Source: Apopatosoma sp963618495 (lineage in GTDB: Bacteria; Bacillota; Clostridia; Oscillospirales; CAG-272). Taken from it: a stretch of DNA of 55,817 nucleotides. A program made the translations under genes and the position numbers. Numbering within the stretch: the first letter of the stretch is position 1; every line of letters begins with the position of its first letter. This document shows, piece after piece, positions 8,447-15,195 of this stretch. The DNA is taken from positions 1 to 55,817 of the forward strand of contig CAVESF010000012.1 of NCBI GenBank assembly GCA_963618495.1, in the 5' to 3' direction. Below the pieces are notes generated by a model. The model saw nothing but the letters and a program-made list of their open reading frames with translations. It ran no database searches and was not told where the DNA came from.

Positions 8447-8637
8447 AAGCCGAATATTCCCTTTATCATATCGAAAAGCCCTCCTATTTCGCCCACAAGC
8501 ATAAGCAGAACTATAACTATCCCCGCTATCGTAACGAAAAGTGCCTGCTCGTCCCTGCCCGACTTGGAAAGTATCTGATGCGCCACAGTCACGAGCAGAC
8601 CGACGCCCGCCACCTTGAGAATAAGCTCCGTATTCAA
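8443..8637 (-). CDS. spoIIIAC: Stage III sporulation protein AC
   Basis: 64-residue protein with two membrane spans (about 4-19 and 33-60) and the family hallmark HQILSKSGRDEQA between them. It begins at TTG 8637 behind GGTGGTGAT and overlaps spoIIIAD by 4 nt. Confidence 0.93.
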   Translation of the reverse strand: MNTELILKVAGVGLLVTVAHQILSKSGRDEQALFVTIAGIVIVLLMLVGEIGGLFDMIKGIFGL

Positions 8638-8660
8638 ATAAAATCACCACCTGTTTTCAC

Positions 8661-9164
8661 TCATATGAGCAGAAGCGCCGCCATGGCACCGAGCGTGAAG
8701 CCGAGCGTGCGATAAAGCTTCGTGTTCTTCTCGCAGAGCGCCCTCTGCTTTGCTATCTCCGCCTCCATGGATTTGATGCAGTATTCGAAATTTTTCGTCT
8801 GCATCGGCTCATTGCTCTTGCCTATATGCGAACCGAAAGCTTTCACTATATCCGCCTGCGCGGGAGAAAGGCAAAAGCTCTCGCCGCAAGCCTCAAAGGC
8901 ATCTATCCAGTTGTTTCTGTATACGCCGTCGCTCTCCTCGCATAGCTTCGCAAGAAAGCACGCTTTCGCAAGCACAGGGTCTTCAAACCCGCGGTAAATC
9001 TGCTTCGTCGGCGCAAGAAAATAATGTATCTGATTCTTCACATATTCGAAAAGCGAAAGAAATGCCTCGCACTGGCGCAGCTTCAGCTTTTCCCTATCGC
9101 AGAGCGTCAGCCCCGAGAGCGTGCATGAGATAAAAACGACAAGCGCACCGATATATTTCAGCAT
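8661..9164 (-). CDS. spoIIIAB: Stage III sporulation protein AB
   Basis: 167-residue component resembling secretion-system inner-membrane GspF-like proteins. Membrane segments occur at each end (LKYIGALVVFISCTLSGLTL and the C-terminal LGFTLGAMAALLLI); the middle is helical. It overlaps spoIIIAA by 7 nt. Confidence 0.9.
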   Translation of the reverse strand: MLKYIGALVVFISCTLSGLTLCDREKLKLRQCEAFLSLFEYVKNQIHYFLAPTKQIYRGFEDPVLAKACFLAKLCEESDGVYRNNWIDAFEACGESFCLSPAQADIVKAFGSHIGKSNEPMQTKNFEYCIKSMEAEIAKQRALCEKNTKLYRTLGFTLGAMAALLLI

Positions 9165-10099
9165 GGCTCGCCGCCCGCCGCATCGTATACTTCAAAGCGG
9201 AATTTGCTGTCCGCCGCCTCCCGAGAAAGTCCGATATAATAGCGGAAAATCCCGTGTTCGCGCAGAAGTTTTATATTCGGGCGCATGAAAAGCGAAGAGA
9301 GACCGTCCGCATGAGCGGAGGCGATGAGCGGCACGCCGCTGTTCTGCGCCGAAAGAATGGCGGCAGCCTCGTCCGCCGAGCCTATTTCATCGCAGATTAT
9401 CGCCTCTGCCGACATCGTGCGCGTGGCTATCTCTATCCCCTTTGCGCGCGGATAACCGTAGAGCGCATCTATGAGCGTGTTCGTCATGCTTTCAGCCATG
9501 AAAAGCTCGCCGCGCGTATCGATAAGCGAAATGCGCCTGCCGCGCAGTTTCACGGCGATATCGCGCAGCAGCGTTGTCTTTCCGACCCCGGGCGGCGAGT
9601 ATATCAATGCGCTGTTTATTCTGCCGCCGTCATGTATGAACGGCAGAATCTCATCGCAAACGCCATAGACCCCGTGCGGTATGCGCACTGATATCGCCGT
9701 GATTCCGTAAACGCCCGAGAGCGCGTTTCCCTCGCATCTCGCATGGCCGCAGATGCCGATTCGATAGCCGCCGTCAAGCAGGATATAGCCCTCGCGCATC
9801 GTATCGTCGTATGTATGTATCGAATCCTCGCAGAGAAGCCCGAGCGTCCGCGACATATCGTCCGGCGTGCAGTATATGCGCTCCCCGCCGAAAATCGAGA
9901 TGTTCTTACCTGCCGCCGTTATTGAAAAGAGTGCGCCGAGGCGCAGTCTTATTTCGGAAATAAGCGGCGCCGCCGCAGGATTTGCCGAAATATATTTCAC
10001 TATCGGAGAGGAAAATTTATCCGGCAGATATCGCAGTATCCGCGCAAGCGTCGGCACACTGCCCGCGGTATCAGTCCACGCCTTTGCCGTGCCTGTCAT
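9158..10099 (-). CDS. spoIIIAA: Stage III sporulation protein AA, ATPase
   Basis: The cytoplasmic AAA+/secretion-type ATPase of the SpoIIIA complex. Walker A SPPGVGKTTLLRD is at about residues 168-180 and Walker B AIICDEIGS lies further on, followed by SAHADGL. A GTG at 10108 is in frame but lies inside the GGGAGG SD; ATG 10099, 8 nt downstream of that SD, is the start, giving 313 residues. First gene of the eight-gene operon, just behind a sigma-E-like promoter. Confidence 0.94.
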   Translation of the reverse strand: MTGTAKAWTDTAGSVPTLARILRYLPDKFSSPIVKYISANPAAAPLISEIRLRLGALFSITAAGKNISIFGGERIYCTPDDMSRTLGLLCEDSIHTYDDTMREGYILLDGGYRIGICGHARCEGNALSGVYGITAISVRIPHGVYGVCDEILPFIHDGGRINSALIYSPPGVGKTTLLRDIAVKLRGRRISLIDTRGELFMAESMTNTLIDALYGYPRAKGIEIATRTMSAEAIICDEIGSADEAAAILSAQNSGVPLIASAHADGLSSLFMRPNIKLLREHGIFRYYIGLSREAADSKFRFEVYDAAGGEPC

Positions 10100-10124
10100 A
10101 TGCCACACCTCCCTTGTCTGCTAA

Positions 10125-10151
10125 AATATATGAACTTGTCCGCGCTTTTAT
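10125..10151 (-). promoter_or_regulatory. Sigma-E-like promoter of the spoIIIA operon
   Basis: On the minus strand ATA (10151-10149) is followed by 16 nt and then CATATATT (10132-10125), fitting the mother-cell sigma-E pattern. The start would fall near 10118, giving a very short leader that just includes the SD. No sigma-A-like -35/-10 pair is seen here. The rpe terminator lies immediately upstream. Confidence 0.65.
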
Positions 10152-10166
10152 TCCGCAAAATAGAAA

Positions 10167-10205
10167 AATCGGGACAAACTCCCGATATGGGAATCTGTCC
10201 CGATT
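10167..10205 (-). terminator. Terminator of rpe
   Basis: A 10-bp perfect stem (10167-10176 with 10196-10205), with a second small CCC/GGG hairpin in its loop. On the minus strand it is followed by TTTCTATTTTG. It isolates rpe from the sporulation operon. Confidence 0.75.
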
Positions 10206-10220
10206 CTGTAGTCTCAGGCT

Positions 10221-10895
10221 TTATTTCTTCGCGCCGAAAGCACCCTCTGCCGCGCTTCTTATAGAAGCGATGGCCTCCGCCGCATTCTCCGCACCGAAAA
10301 CGGAAGAACCGGCAACGAAAACATTTGCTCCCGCTTCTGCGGCGACAGCCGCCGTCTTTGCATTGATACCGCCGTCTACCTCGATATCTATATCAAGTCC
10401 TGCGGCATCGACCATGGCGCGTACCGTGCGAACGCTCTCCATCGTCTCCTCCTTGAAGCTCTGCCCGCCGAATCCCGGCTCAACCGTCATGACAAGCACA
10501 AGGTCTACATAGGGGAGAAGCGGCTCAAGCACGAATGCAGGCGTTGCCGGCTTGACGGAGATGCCCGCCTTTTTGCCGAGCGAGCGAATCTTTTCAAGCG
10601 TTTCCTGCTGGTTTTCGCAACTTTCGTAATGTATTGTTATCAGGTCTGCGCCTGCCGAAGCAAAAGCGCCGACATAGCGTATCGGGTCGGTTATCATCAG
10701 GTGCGTATCAAAGAAAGCGTCCGATGAGTCGCGTATTGATTTGATTACGCAGGGACCGAAGGATATATTCGGCACAAACATGCCGTCCATCACATCGAGG
10801 TGGAGCCATTCCGCACCTGCCGCCTCTGCTCTTTTTGCCTCGTCGCCGAGCCTTGAGAAATCACAGGCAAGAACCGAGGGAGAAATTTTAATCAT
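10221..10895 (-). CDS. rpe: Ribulose-phosphate 3-epimerase
   Basis: Interconverts ribulose-5-phosphate and xylulose-5-phosphate in the pentose phosphate pathway. TIM barrel with IKISPSVLACDF, WLHLDVMDGMFVPNISFG (metal His and Asp), THLMITDP, VMTVEPGFGGQ and EVDGGINAKT; 224 residues. ATG 10895 is preferred over ATG 10916 because the AAGGAAG SD lies between them. A consensus promoter at 11214-11242 could drive it through a leader of about 310 nt containing the folded element at 11060-11199. Confidence 0.95.
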   Translation of the reverse strand: MIKISPSVLACDFSRLGDEAKRAEAAGAEWLHLDVMDGMFVPNISFGPCVIKSIRDSSDAFFDTHLMITDPIRYVGAFASAGADLITIHYESCENQQETLEKIRSLGKKAGISVKPATPAFVLEPLLPYVDLVLVMTVEPGFGGQSFKEETMESVRTVRAMVDAAGLDIDIEVDGGINAKTAAVAAEAGANVFVAGSSVFGAENAAEAIASIRSAAEGAFGAKK

Positions 10896-11023
10896 AAGTT
10901 TCCATCTTCCTTTCATGCAAGCGGCAAAAATATTTTTTCATGCCGCGCAGGTGCAAAAGCGCCGCCCGTGCGGCAAATTCCGCCATTTTCCGCAAAAGGC
11001 GAAAAAACGCATATTCTGCCGTA

Positions 11024-11052
11024 TTGTCACTGTCGAAAAAGCGCCATATTAT
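11024..11052 (+). promoter_or_regulatory. Strong sigma-A-type promoter reading right into the folded element
   Basis: TTGTCA (11024-11029), 17-nt spacer, TATTAT (11047-11052). The expected start at about 11059 falls one base before the closing strand of the folded element. No plus-strand gene follows before 13957. Confidence 0.6.
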
Positions 11053-11059
11053 ATAGTAG

Positions 11060-11199
11060 AAAATCCGTTGTCACCGATATGCATGGAAAATCCAAAGCAA
11101 AGGATGTATACTTACATGGCATACACGGACAACTTTATATATAAGCGCTTCCCTGTGCATATGTCGCTCCGGCATATGCACTCTTTTTATATTGGATTT
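11060..11199. ncRNA. Candidate structured RNA between two inward-facing promoters
   Basis: By eye the 140-bp element folds as a three-way junction: closing stem AAATCC (11061-11066) with GGATTT (11194-11199); arm 2 from GTTGTC (11067) to GACAAC (11133), with inner TATGC/GCATA, ATG/CAT and ATCC/GGAT pairs; arm 3 a perfect 9-bp hairpin (11155-11163 with 11173-11181). A T-rich run follows GGATTT on the plus strand. The strand is undecided because all pairs are Watson-Crick and promoters exist on both sides. It could be a free-standing sRNA, a 6S-like RNA or a leader element of rpe; I do not recognise the family. The remainder of 10896-11259 holds no gene; a GCGGCA/TGCCGC hairpin lies at 10921-10946. 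Confidence 0.55.
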
Positions 11200-11213
11200 G
11201 TTTTTACTGCGTT

Positions 11214-11242
11214 ATTATAATACAAAATCGGAAATTTGTCAA
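11214..11242 (-). promoter_or_regulatory. Perfect-consensus sigma-A promoter reading left
   Basis: On the minus strand: TTGACA (11242-11237), exactly 17 nt, TATAAT (11219-11214). The start should be near 11207, 8 nt before the closing stem of the folded element. It lies 18 bp beyond the end of the sensor kinase gene and is the only promoter seen for rpe. Confidence 0.75.
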
Positions 11243-11259
11243 TAGGCTGTTTTGCCGCT

Positions 11260-12708
11260 TCAGCCATTGCCGCCTTTTTCGAGTATTATCGTAAATTCGC
11301 AGTATTTGCCGTATTCGCTCTTTACGAATATCTTTCCGCCGAGACTGTCTATTATCGTCTTACAGATATAAAGCCCAAGCCCTACGCCTGTCTTATCCAG
11401 TCCGCGGCTCTTGTCGCTCTTGTAGAATCTGTCGAATACATAGGGCAGATCCTCCTCTGATATGCCGACGCCCTCGTTATATATGGAAACGGCTACATGG
11501 TCGCTGTCGTCTTTTATCGCTATGCGGAATTTGCCGCCCTCGCGCGAGAATTTCATGCCGTTATCGCAGATATTGTAGAGCACCTGATAAACCGCGTCCT
11601 TATCGGAATAAGCCATAAGCGCGTCGGGCGCATCGAAATCTATATCCAGCTTCTTTTCGTCTATTTTCGCCTCAAACGAAATGAGTATCAGACGCGCCAT
11701 TTCGCATATATCGAAATCCGCCTTTGTGAACTTGCGGTCGCCCGCCTGTATTCTCGAAATGTCGAGAAGCGACGAAACGAGTCGTGAAAGACGCCTTACC
11801 TCCTGCGCGATTATGCCGAGGTAATAATCCTGCTTCTCTTTCGGTATTGCACCGTCGAGAATTCCGTCGATAAAGCCGGATATCGTCGTCATCGGCGTGC
11901 GCAGGTCATGCGACACGTTGGCAAGAAACGTGCTTCGCATATATTCCTGCTTCGAGAGCGATTCCGCCATGGTATTGAATGCTATGGCAAGCTCGGCTAT
12001 CTCGTCGTTTCCGCGAACCGGTATGCGCACATCGAATTTACCGTTTGCAAACTGCTTTGTCGCGCGGCTCATCTGCTTCAGCGGAGAAACCGTGCGCTCC
12101 GTGATGAAATATATTGCCGTGAAGCTGACTATCATTATCCAGAGGCTGACGAGAACTATCGTGCGCACTGCCTTGAAGGTCAGTGCCTCTGCCTCGCCCG
12201 TTGAGAAGCAGACGACAACGGCGCCCACCGCATCCGTTGTTCTCGGGGTGATGATGTGCTTTATATATATCCCGCTTGTCTTTGAAAGAATATCACCCAT
12301 ATCACCGTAGATAAGCGAATCTTCGCCTTTCTCTATGACAGAAAGCGTCTCATCGTCAGTTATCCTGCCGGAGAAACTGCCGTCCGTGGAGATGAGTACA
12401 TTGCCGTCGAGCGTGGTGATGAATACGGTCATCTTTTCGGTGTTGCCGGAAAGGATATTGACGGTTCTAGAAATATCTGCAGATTTATAAGCCACATATC
12501 TCTCAAATGAAATCGGCGCGGGTATTTCGTTCATACCCATGCGGATATATTCCGTCACGTATTCCGCAGTAGTCATGGCAAGTTGCTTCTTATCGTTCGT
12601 TTCCGACTGTATCGTCATTGAGCTGACAACGGTAACAAGTATCGTGAAGCTGATAAAAATTATTATGAGAAAAGCTGAAATATACCTTGTAAAAATACTG
12701 TTTTTCAA
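11260..12708 (-). CDS. Membrane sensor histidine kinase (HAMP-HisKA-HATPase)
   Basis: 482-residue kinase partner of the OmpR-type regulator at 12983. Membrane spans at about 11-31 and 183-203 bracket an extracytoplasmic sensor region. A HAMP linker (about 200-255), HisKA with phospho-acceptor H267 in FLANVSHDLRTP, and an ATPase domain follow, with N-box YNICDNGMKFS, G1 NEGVGISEEDLPYVFDRFYK and G2 GVGLGLYICK. It resembles ResE/PhoR-type kinases, but the signal is unknown. The start is TTG 12708 behind GGGGAG. It is downstream of the regulator gene but separated from it by 274 bp containing a hairpin repeat and a terminator-like stem. Confidence 0.92.
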   Translation of the reverse strand: MKNSIFTRYISAFLIIIFISFTILVTVVSSMTIQSETNDKKQLAMTTAEYVTEYIRMGMNEIPAPISFERYVAYKSADISRTVNILSGNTEKMTVFITTLDGNVLISTDGSFSGRITDDETLSVIEKGEDSLIYGDMGDILSKTSGIYIKHIITPRTTDAVGAVVVCFSTGEAEALTFKAVRTIVLVSLWIMIVSFTAIYFITERTVSPLKQMSRATKQFANGKFDVRIPVRGNDEIAELAIAFNTMAESLSKQEYMRSTFLANVSHDLRTPMTTISGFIDGILDGAIPKEKQDYYLGIIAQEVRRLSRLVSSLLDISRIQAGDRKFTKADFDICEMARLILISFEAKIDEKKLDIDFDAPDALMAYSDKDAVYQVLYNICDNGMKFSREGGKFRIAIKDDSDHVAVSIYNEGVGISEEDLPYVFDRFYKSDKSRGLDKTGVGLGLYICKTIIDSLGGKIFVKSEYGKYCEFTIILEKGGNG

Positions 12709-12738
12709 AATATTTCTCCCCGCTTATTAACCGCAAAA

Positions 12739-12762
12739 GGCAGAATCCCCCTCGATTCTGCC
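12739..12762 (-). terminator. Terminator-like hairpin between regulator and kinase genes
   Basis: GGCAGAAT (12739-12746) pairs with ATTCTGCC (12755-12762) around an 8-nt loop. On the minus strand it is followed by TTTTGCGG. The short U-tract suggests partial termination, which would lower kinase expression relative to the regulator. Confidence 0.5.
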
Positions 12763-12804
12763 GATTGCGCTTTTAGAATTTTATGCTCGTAGTAACGCCA
12801 ACCG

Positions 12805-12949
12805 AAAGTTTTCGCTCCTGCCTTTTTCAAAAGGCAGGCGTGAGCCGTCGATGTCGACGGTCGTGCTCCACAGAGCACGAAATCTTCTTGCGGCATTTTC
12901 TTTTTCCAAGCTTTTTCTTTTGAGCCTGCTTCTTCAAAAGAAAAAGCGG
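12805..12949 (+). repeat. Dispersed multi-hairpin intergenic repeat, copy 1
   Basis: Four consecutive hairpins: CCTGCC/GGCAGG (12817-12838), CCGTCGA/TCGACGG, CGTGCTC/GAGCACG, and a 13-bp CTTTTTCTTTTGA/TCAAAAGAAAAAG stem. A second copy in the same orientation is at 50593-50736. An 83-codon open frame across it on the minus strand is a by-product of the repeat, not a gene. Confidence 0.8.
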
Positions 12950-12982
12950 AAAGCAAAACTGCACGCAGCTCCGCTGCGATTA

Positions 12983-13678
12983 TCAGAGCACCTCAAACTT
13001 ATATCCGATTCCGTGTACCGTTCTTATCGTCCACTTGTCGCTGACGCCGTCCAGTTTTTCGCGCAGACGCTTGATATGGACATCCACCGTGCGCGAGTCG
13101 CCGAGATAATCGAAATCCCATACCTTGTCGAGAAGCTGATTTCTTGTGAAAACATGATTGGGATGCGAAGCGAGAAAATAGAGCAACTCCAACTCTTTCG
13201 GAGGCGTATCAACGGGCTTGCCGTTGATTTTCAGCTCGTATTTCTGACGCGAAACCTCAAGATTTTCGTATTTCACGCATTCCTCATCGTCCTTGTCGGC
13301 AGTACTCTGACAGCGGCGAAGCACCGCCTTTATGCGGACAGAAAGCTCTTTCATATCTATAGGTTTCACCATGAAATCGTCCGCACCGAGCTCCAGCCCG
13401 AGCACCTTGTCGAAAACCTCTCCCTTTGCCGTGACCATGATTATCGGCTTGGAGGAAACTTCGCGTATTTCGCGGCAGACCTGCCAGCCGTCCTTCTTCG
13501 GCATCATTATATCAAGCAGTACGAGGTCGGGGTTGTATGCCTTAAAAGACGATACGCCCTCGTATCCGTCGTTTGCCGTGATAACCTCGTAGCCCTCGTT
13601 TGCGAGATAAACTCTTACAGCCTCGCAGATATTGGGGTCATCGTCTATCACGAGTATCTTTGCGCCTAAATTAGTCAT
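12983..13678 (-). CDS. Response regulator, OmpR/PhoB family
   Basis: 231 residues: an N-terminal receiver with acidic pocket D12-D14, phospho-acceptor D56 in DLVLLDIMMP and K105 in FMVKP, then a C-terminal winged helix (PPKELELLYFLASHPNHVFT to RTVHGIGYKFEVL). All activation residues are present. Cognate kinase lies downstream. A promoter with an extended -10 lies at 13731-13759; the start ATG has GGACGG upstream. Confidence 0.94.
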   Translation of the reverse strand: MTNLGAKILVIDDDPNICEAVRVYLANEGYEVITANDGYEGVSSFKAYNPDLVLLDIMMPKKDGWQVCREIREVSSKPIIMVTAKGEVFDKVLGLELGADDFMVKPIDMKELSVRIKAVLRRCQSTADKDDEECVKYENLEVSRQKYELKINGKPVDTPPKELELLYFLASHPNHVFTRNQLLDKVWDFDYLGDSRTVDVHIKRLREKLDGVSDKWTIRTVHGIGYKFEVL

Positions 13679-13730
13679 GATTATTCCGTCCTTTCCTTAT
13701 GCCAGATAATTTTTGATTTTATTTGTTTTC

Positions 13731-13759
13731 ATTTTATCACGGCAAAGCGAAAAAGTAAA
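13731..13759 (-). promoter_or_regulatory. Promoter of the two-component system
   Basis: On the minus strand: TTTACT, 17 nt, TAAAAT, with TG one base before the -10. The start would be near 13724, about 46 nt before the ATG. Confidence 0.55.
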
Positions 13760-13881
13760 GGCATTTTGCATTTTATTCACTCTCCATTCACGAAAATTTA
13801 TACTCTTTTTAAAAAAACGTGAAAAATGCGGCAAAAAAAGCTCCGCGACAAATTTTTTCGCCACTTTTCGGTCGATTTCGG

Positions 13882-13910
13882 TTGACTTTAATAAGATAAT
13901 AATATATAAT
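13882..13910 (+). promoter_or_regulatory. Promoter of ychF
   Basis: TTGACT (13882-13887), 17-nt spacer, TATAAT (13905-13910). The start is near 13917, followed by AAAGGA and the ATG at 13957. Confidence 0.7.
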
Positions 13911-13956
13911 ATATTCCGTATGCGAATATTTTTGTAAACTGAAAGGACAAAGCATT

Positions 13957-15051
13957 ATGAAACTTGGAATAGTAGGGCTTCCCAATGTGGGAAAAAGCAC
14001 TCTTTTTAACGCAATAACAAATGCGGGCGCACAGTCTGCAAACTATCCGTTCTGTACGATAGAACCGAATGTGGGCGTCGTATCCGTTCCGGATTATCGT
14101 CTGGACGAGCTTGCAAAAATGTACAATCCGGAGAAATATACTCCCGCCGTTATCGAATTTGTGGATATCGCAGGTCTTGTACGCGGAGCATCAAAGGGCG
14201 AGGGACTGGGAAATAAATTTCTCTCTCATATCCGCGAAGTTGATGCCATCGTGCATCTTGTGCGTTGCTTTGAAGACCCGAACATCATCCATGTCGACGG
14301 AAATGTAAACCCCATGCGCGATATCGAAACGATAAACCTGGAGCTTATCTTCTCGGATATCGAAATAATCGAAAGACGCCTTGCCCGCGCGGAAAAAGCG
14401 CTCAAGGGCGACAAATCGGCAGCGGCTGAAATAGCTGTTCTCAAGCGCGTGAAAGAAGCGCTCGAAAACGGAATTTCCGCGCGTGCGCTCGAGTATACGG
14501 ACGAAGAACTGGCGCTCCTCTCGGATGTCGAGCTGCTCTCGATGAAGCCTGTCATTTATGTCGGAAACATAAGCGAAGACCAGATAGGCGATTCTTTCAG
14601 GGAAACAGACGCATACAAGCAGATAAAAGCCCATGCGGACAGCGAGGGCGCGGAATTTATCACCATCTGCGCAGAAATAGAAAGCGAACTTGCGGAGCTG
14701 GACGGCGACGACAAGAAAGCTTTCCTCGACGACCTCGGAATCAAAGAAAGCGGTCTTGACAGTCTCATCAAGGCAAGCTATAAGCTTCTCGGTCTGATAA
14801 GCTTTCTCACGGCGGGACCGAAAGAGGTTCGCGCATGGACTATCAAAAAAGGCACAAAGGCTCCTGCCGCCGCAGGAAAGATTCATTCCGATATGGAGCG
14901 CGGCTTCATACGCGCCGAGGTTGTCTCCTATGATGACCTCATGGCTTGCGGCTCCATGAATGCCGCCAAGGAAAAGGGTCTTATCCGAAGCGAAGGAAAG
15001 GACTATGTTTTCAAGGACGGAGATATAGTCGTCATCCGCTTCAATGTATAA
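13957..15051 (+). CDS. ychF: Ribosome-binding ATPase/GTPase YchF (OLA1 family)
   Basis: 364-residue TRAFAC NTPase that binds ribosomes; family members prefer ATP. G1 is GLPNVGKST at residues 6-14, G3 is DIAGLVRGASKG, and the C-terminal TGS-like domain includes TAGPKEVRAWTIKKGTKAP and the end VVIRFNV. Length is typical. It heads the plus-strand run. 144 bp without a clear terminator separate it from the first exporter. Confidence 0.95.
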   Translation: MKLGIVGLPNVGKSTLFNAITNAGAQSANYPFCTIEPNVGVVSVPDYRLDELAKMYNPEKYTPAVIEFVDIAGLVRGASKGEGLGNKFLSHIREVDAIVHLVRCFEDPNIIHVDGNVNPMRDIETINLELIFSDIEIIERRLARAEKALKGDKSAAAEIAVLKRVKEALENGISARALEYTDEELALLSDVELLSMKPVIYVGNISEDQIGDSFRETDAYKQIKAHADSEGAEFITICAEIESELAELDGDDKKAFLDDLGIKESGLDSLIKASYKLLGLISFLTAGPKEVRAWTIKKGTKAPAAAGKIHSDMERGFIRAEVVSYDDLMACGSMNAAKEKGLIRSEGKDYVFKDGDIVVIRFNV

Positions 15052-15195
15052 GCGGGCTGTGCCTCGTCTCTCAAAAATACACTCGGCTTTCATACGCAAA
15101 GGGTGAGCGCCGTTTCGGCTCATCCGTTCACTCTGAATGTGCGGCTGCGCTCTCATGCAGTGCGGCACCGCACGGCAAAAAACGGAGGTGAAAAA

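Noticed and set aside
8447..8650. 68-codon N-terminal extension of SpoIIIAD
   Set aside because: It is the spoIIIAC region read in another frame; ATG 8446 overlaps the spoIIIAC stop and gives the family length.
12705..12956. Open frame across the intergenic region between regulator and kinase
   Set aside because: Its recognisable part (AFSFEEAGSKEKAW) recurs in the other repeat copy near 50730, so it is repeat sequence read as protein.
15103..15195. Upstream GTG start for the first exporter
   Set aside because: No SD, and low-complexity Arg/His-rich translation; TTG 15196 has a perfect GGAGG.
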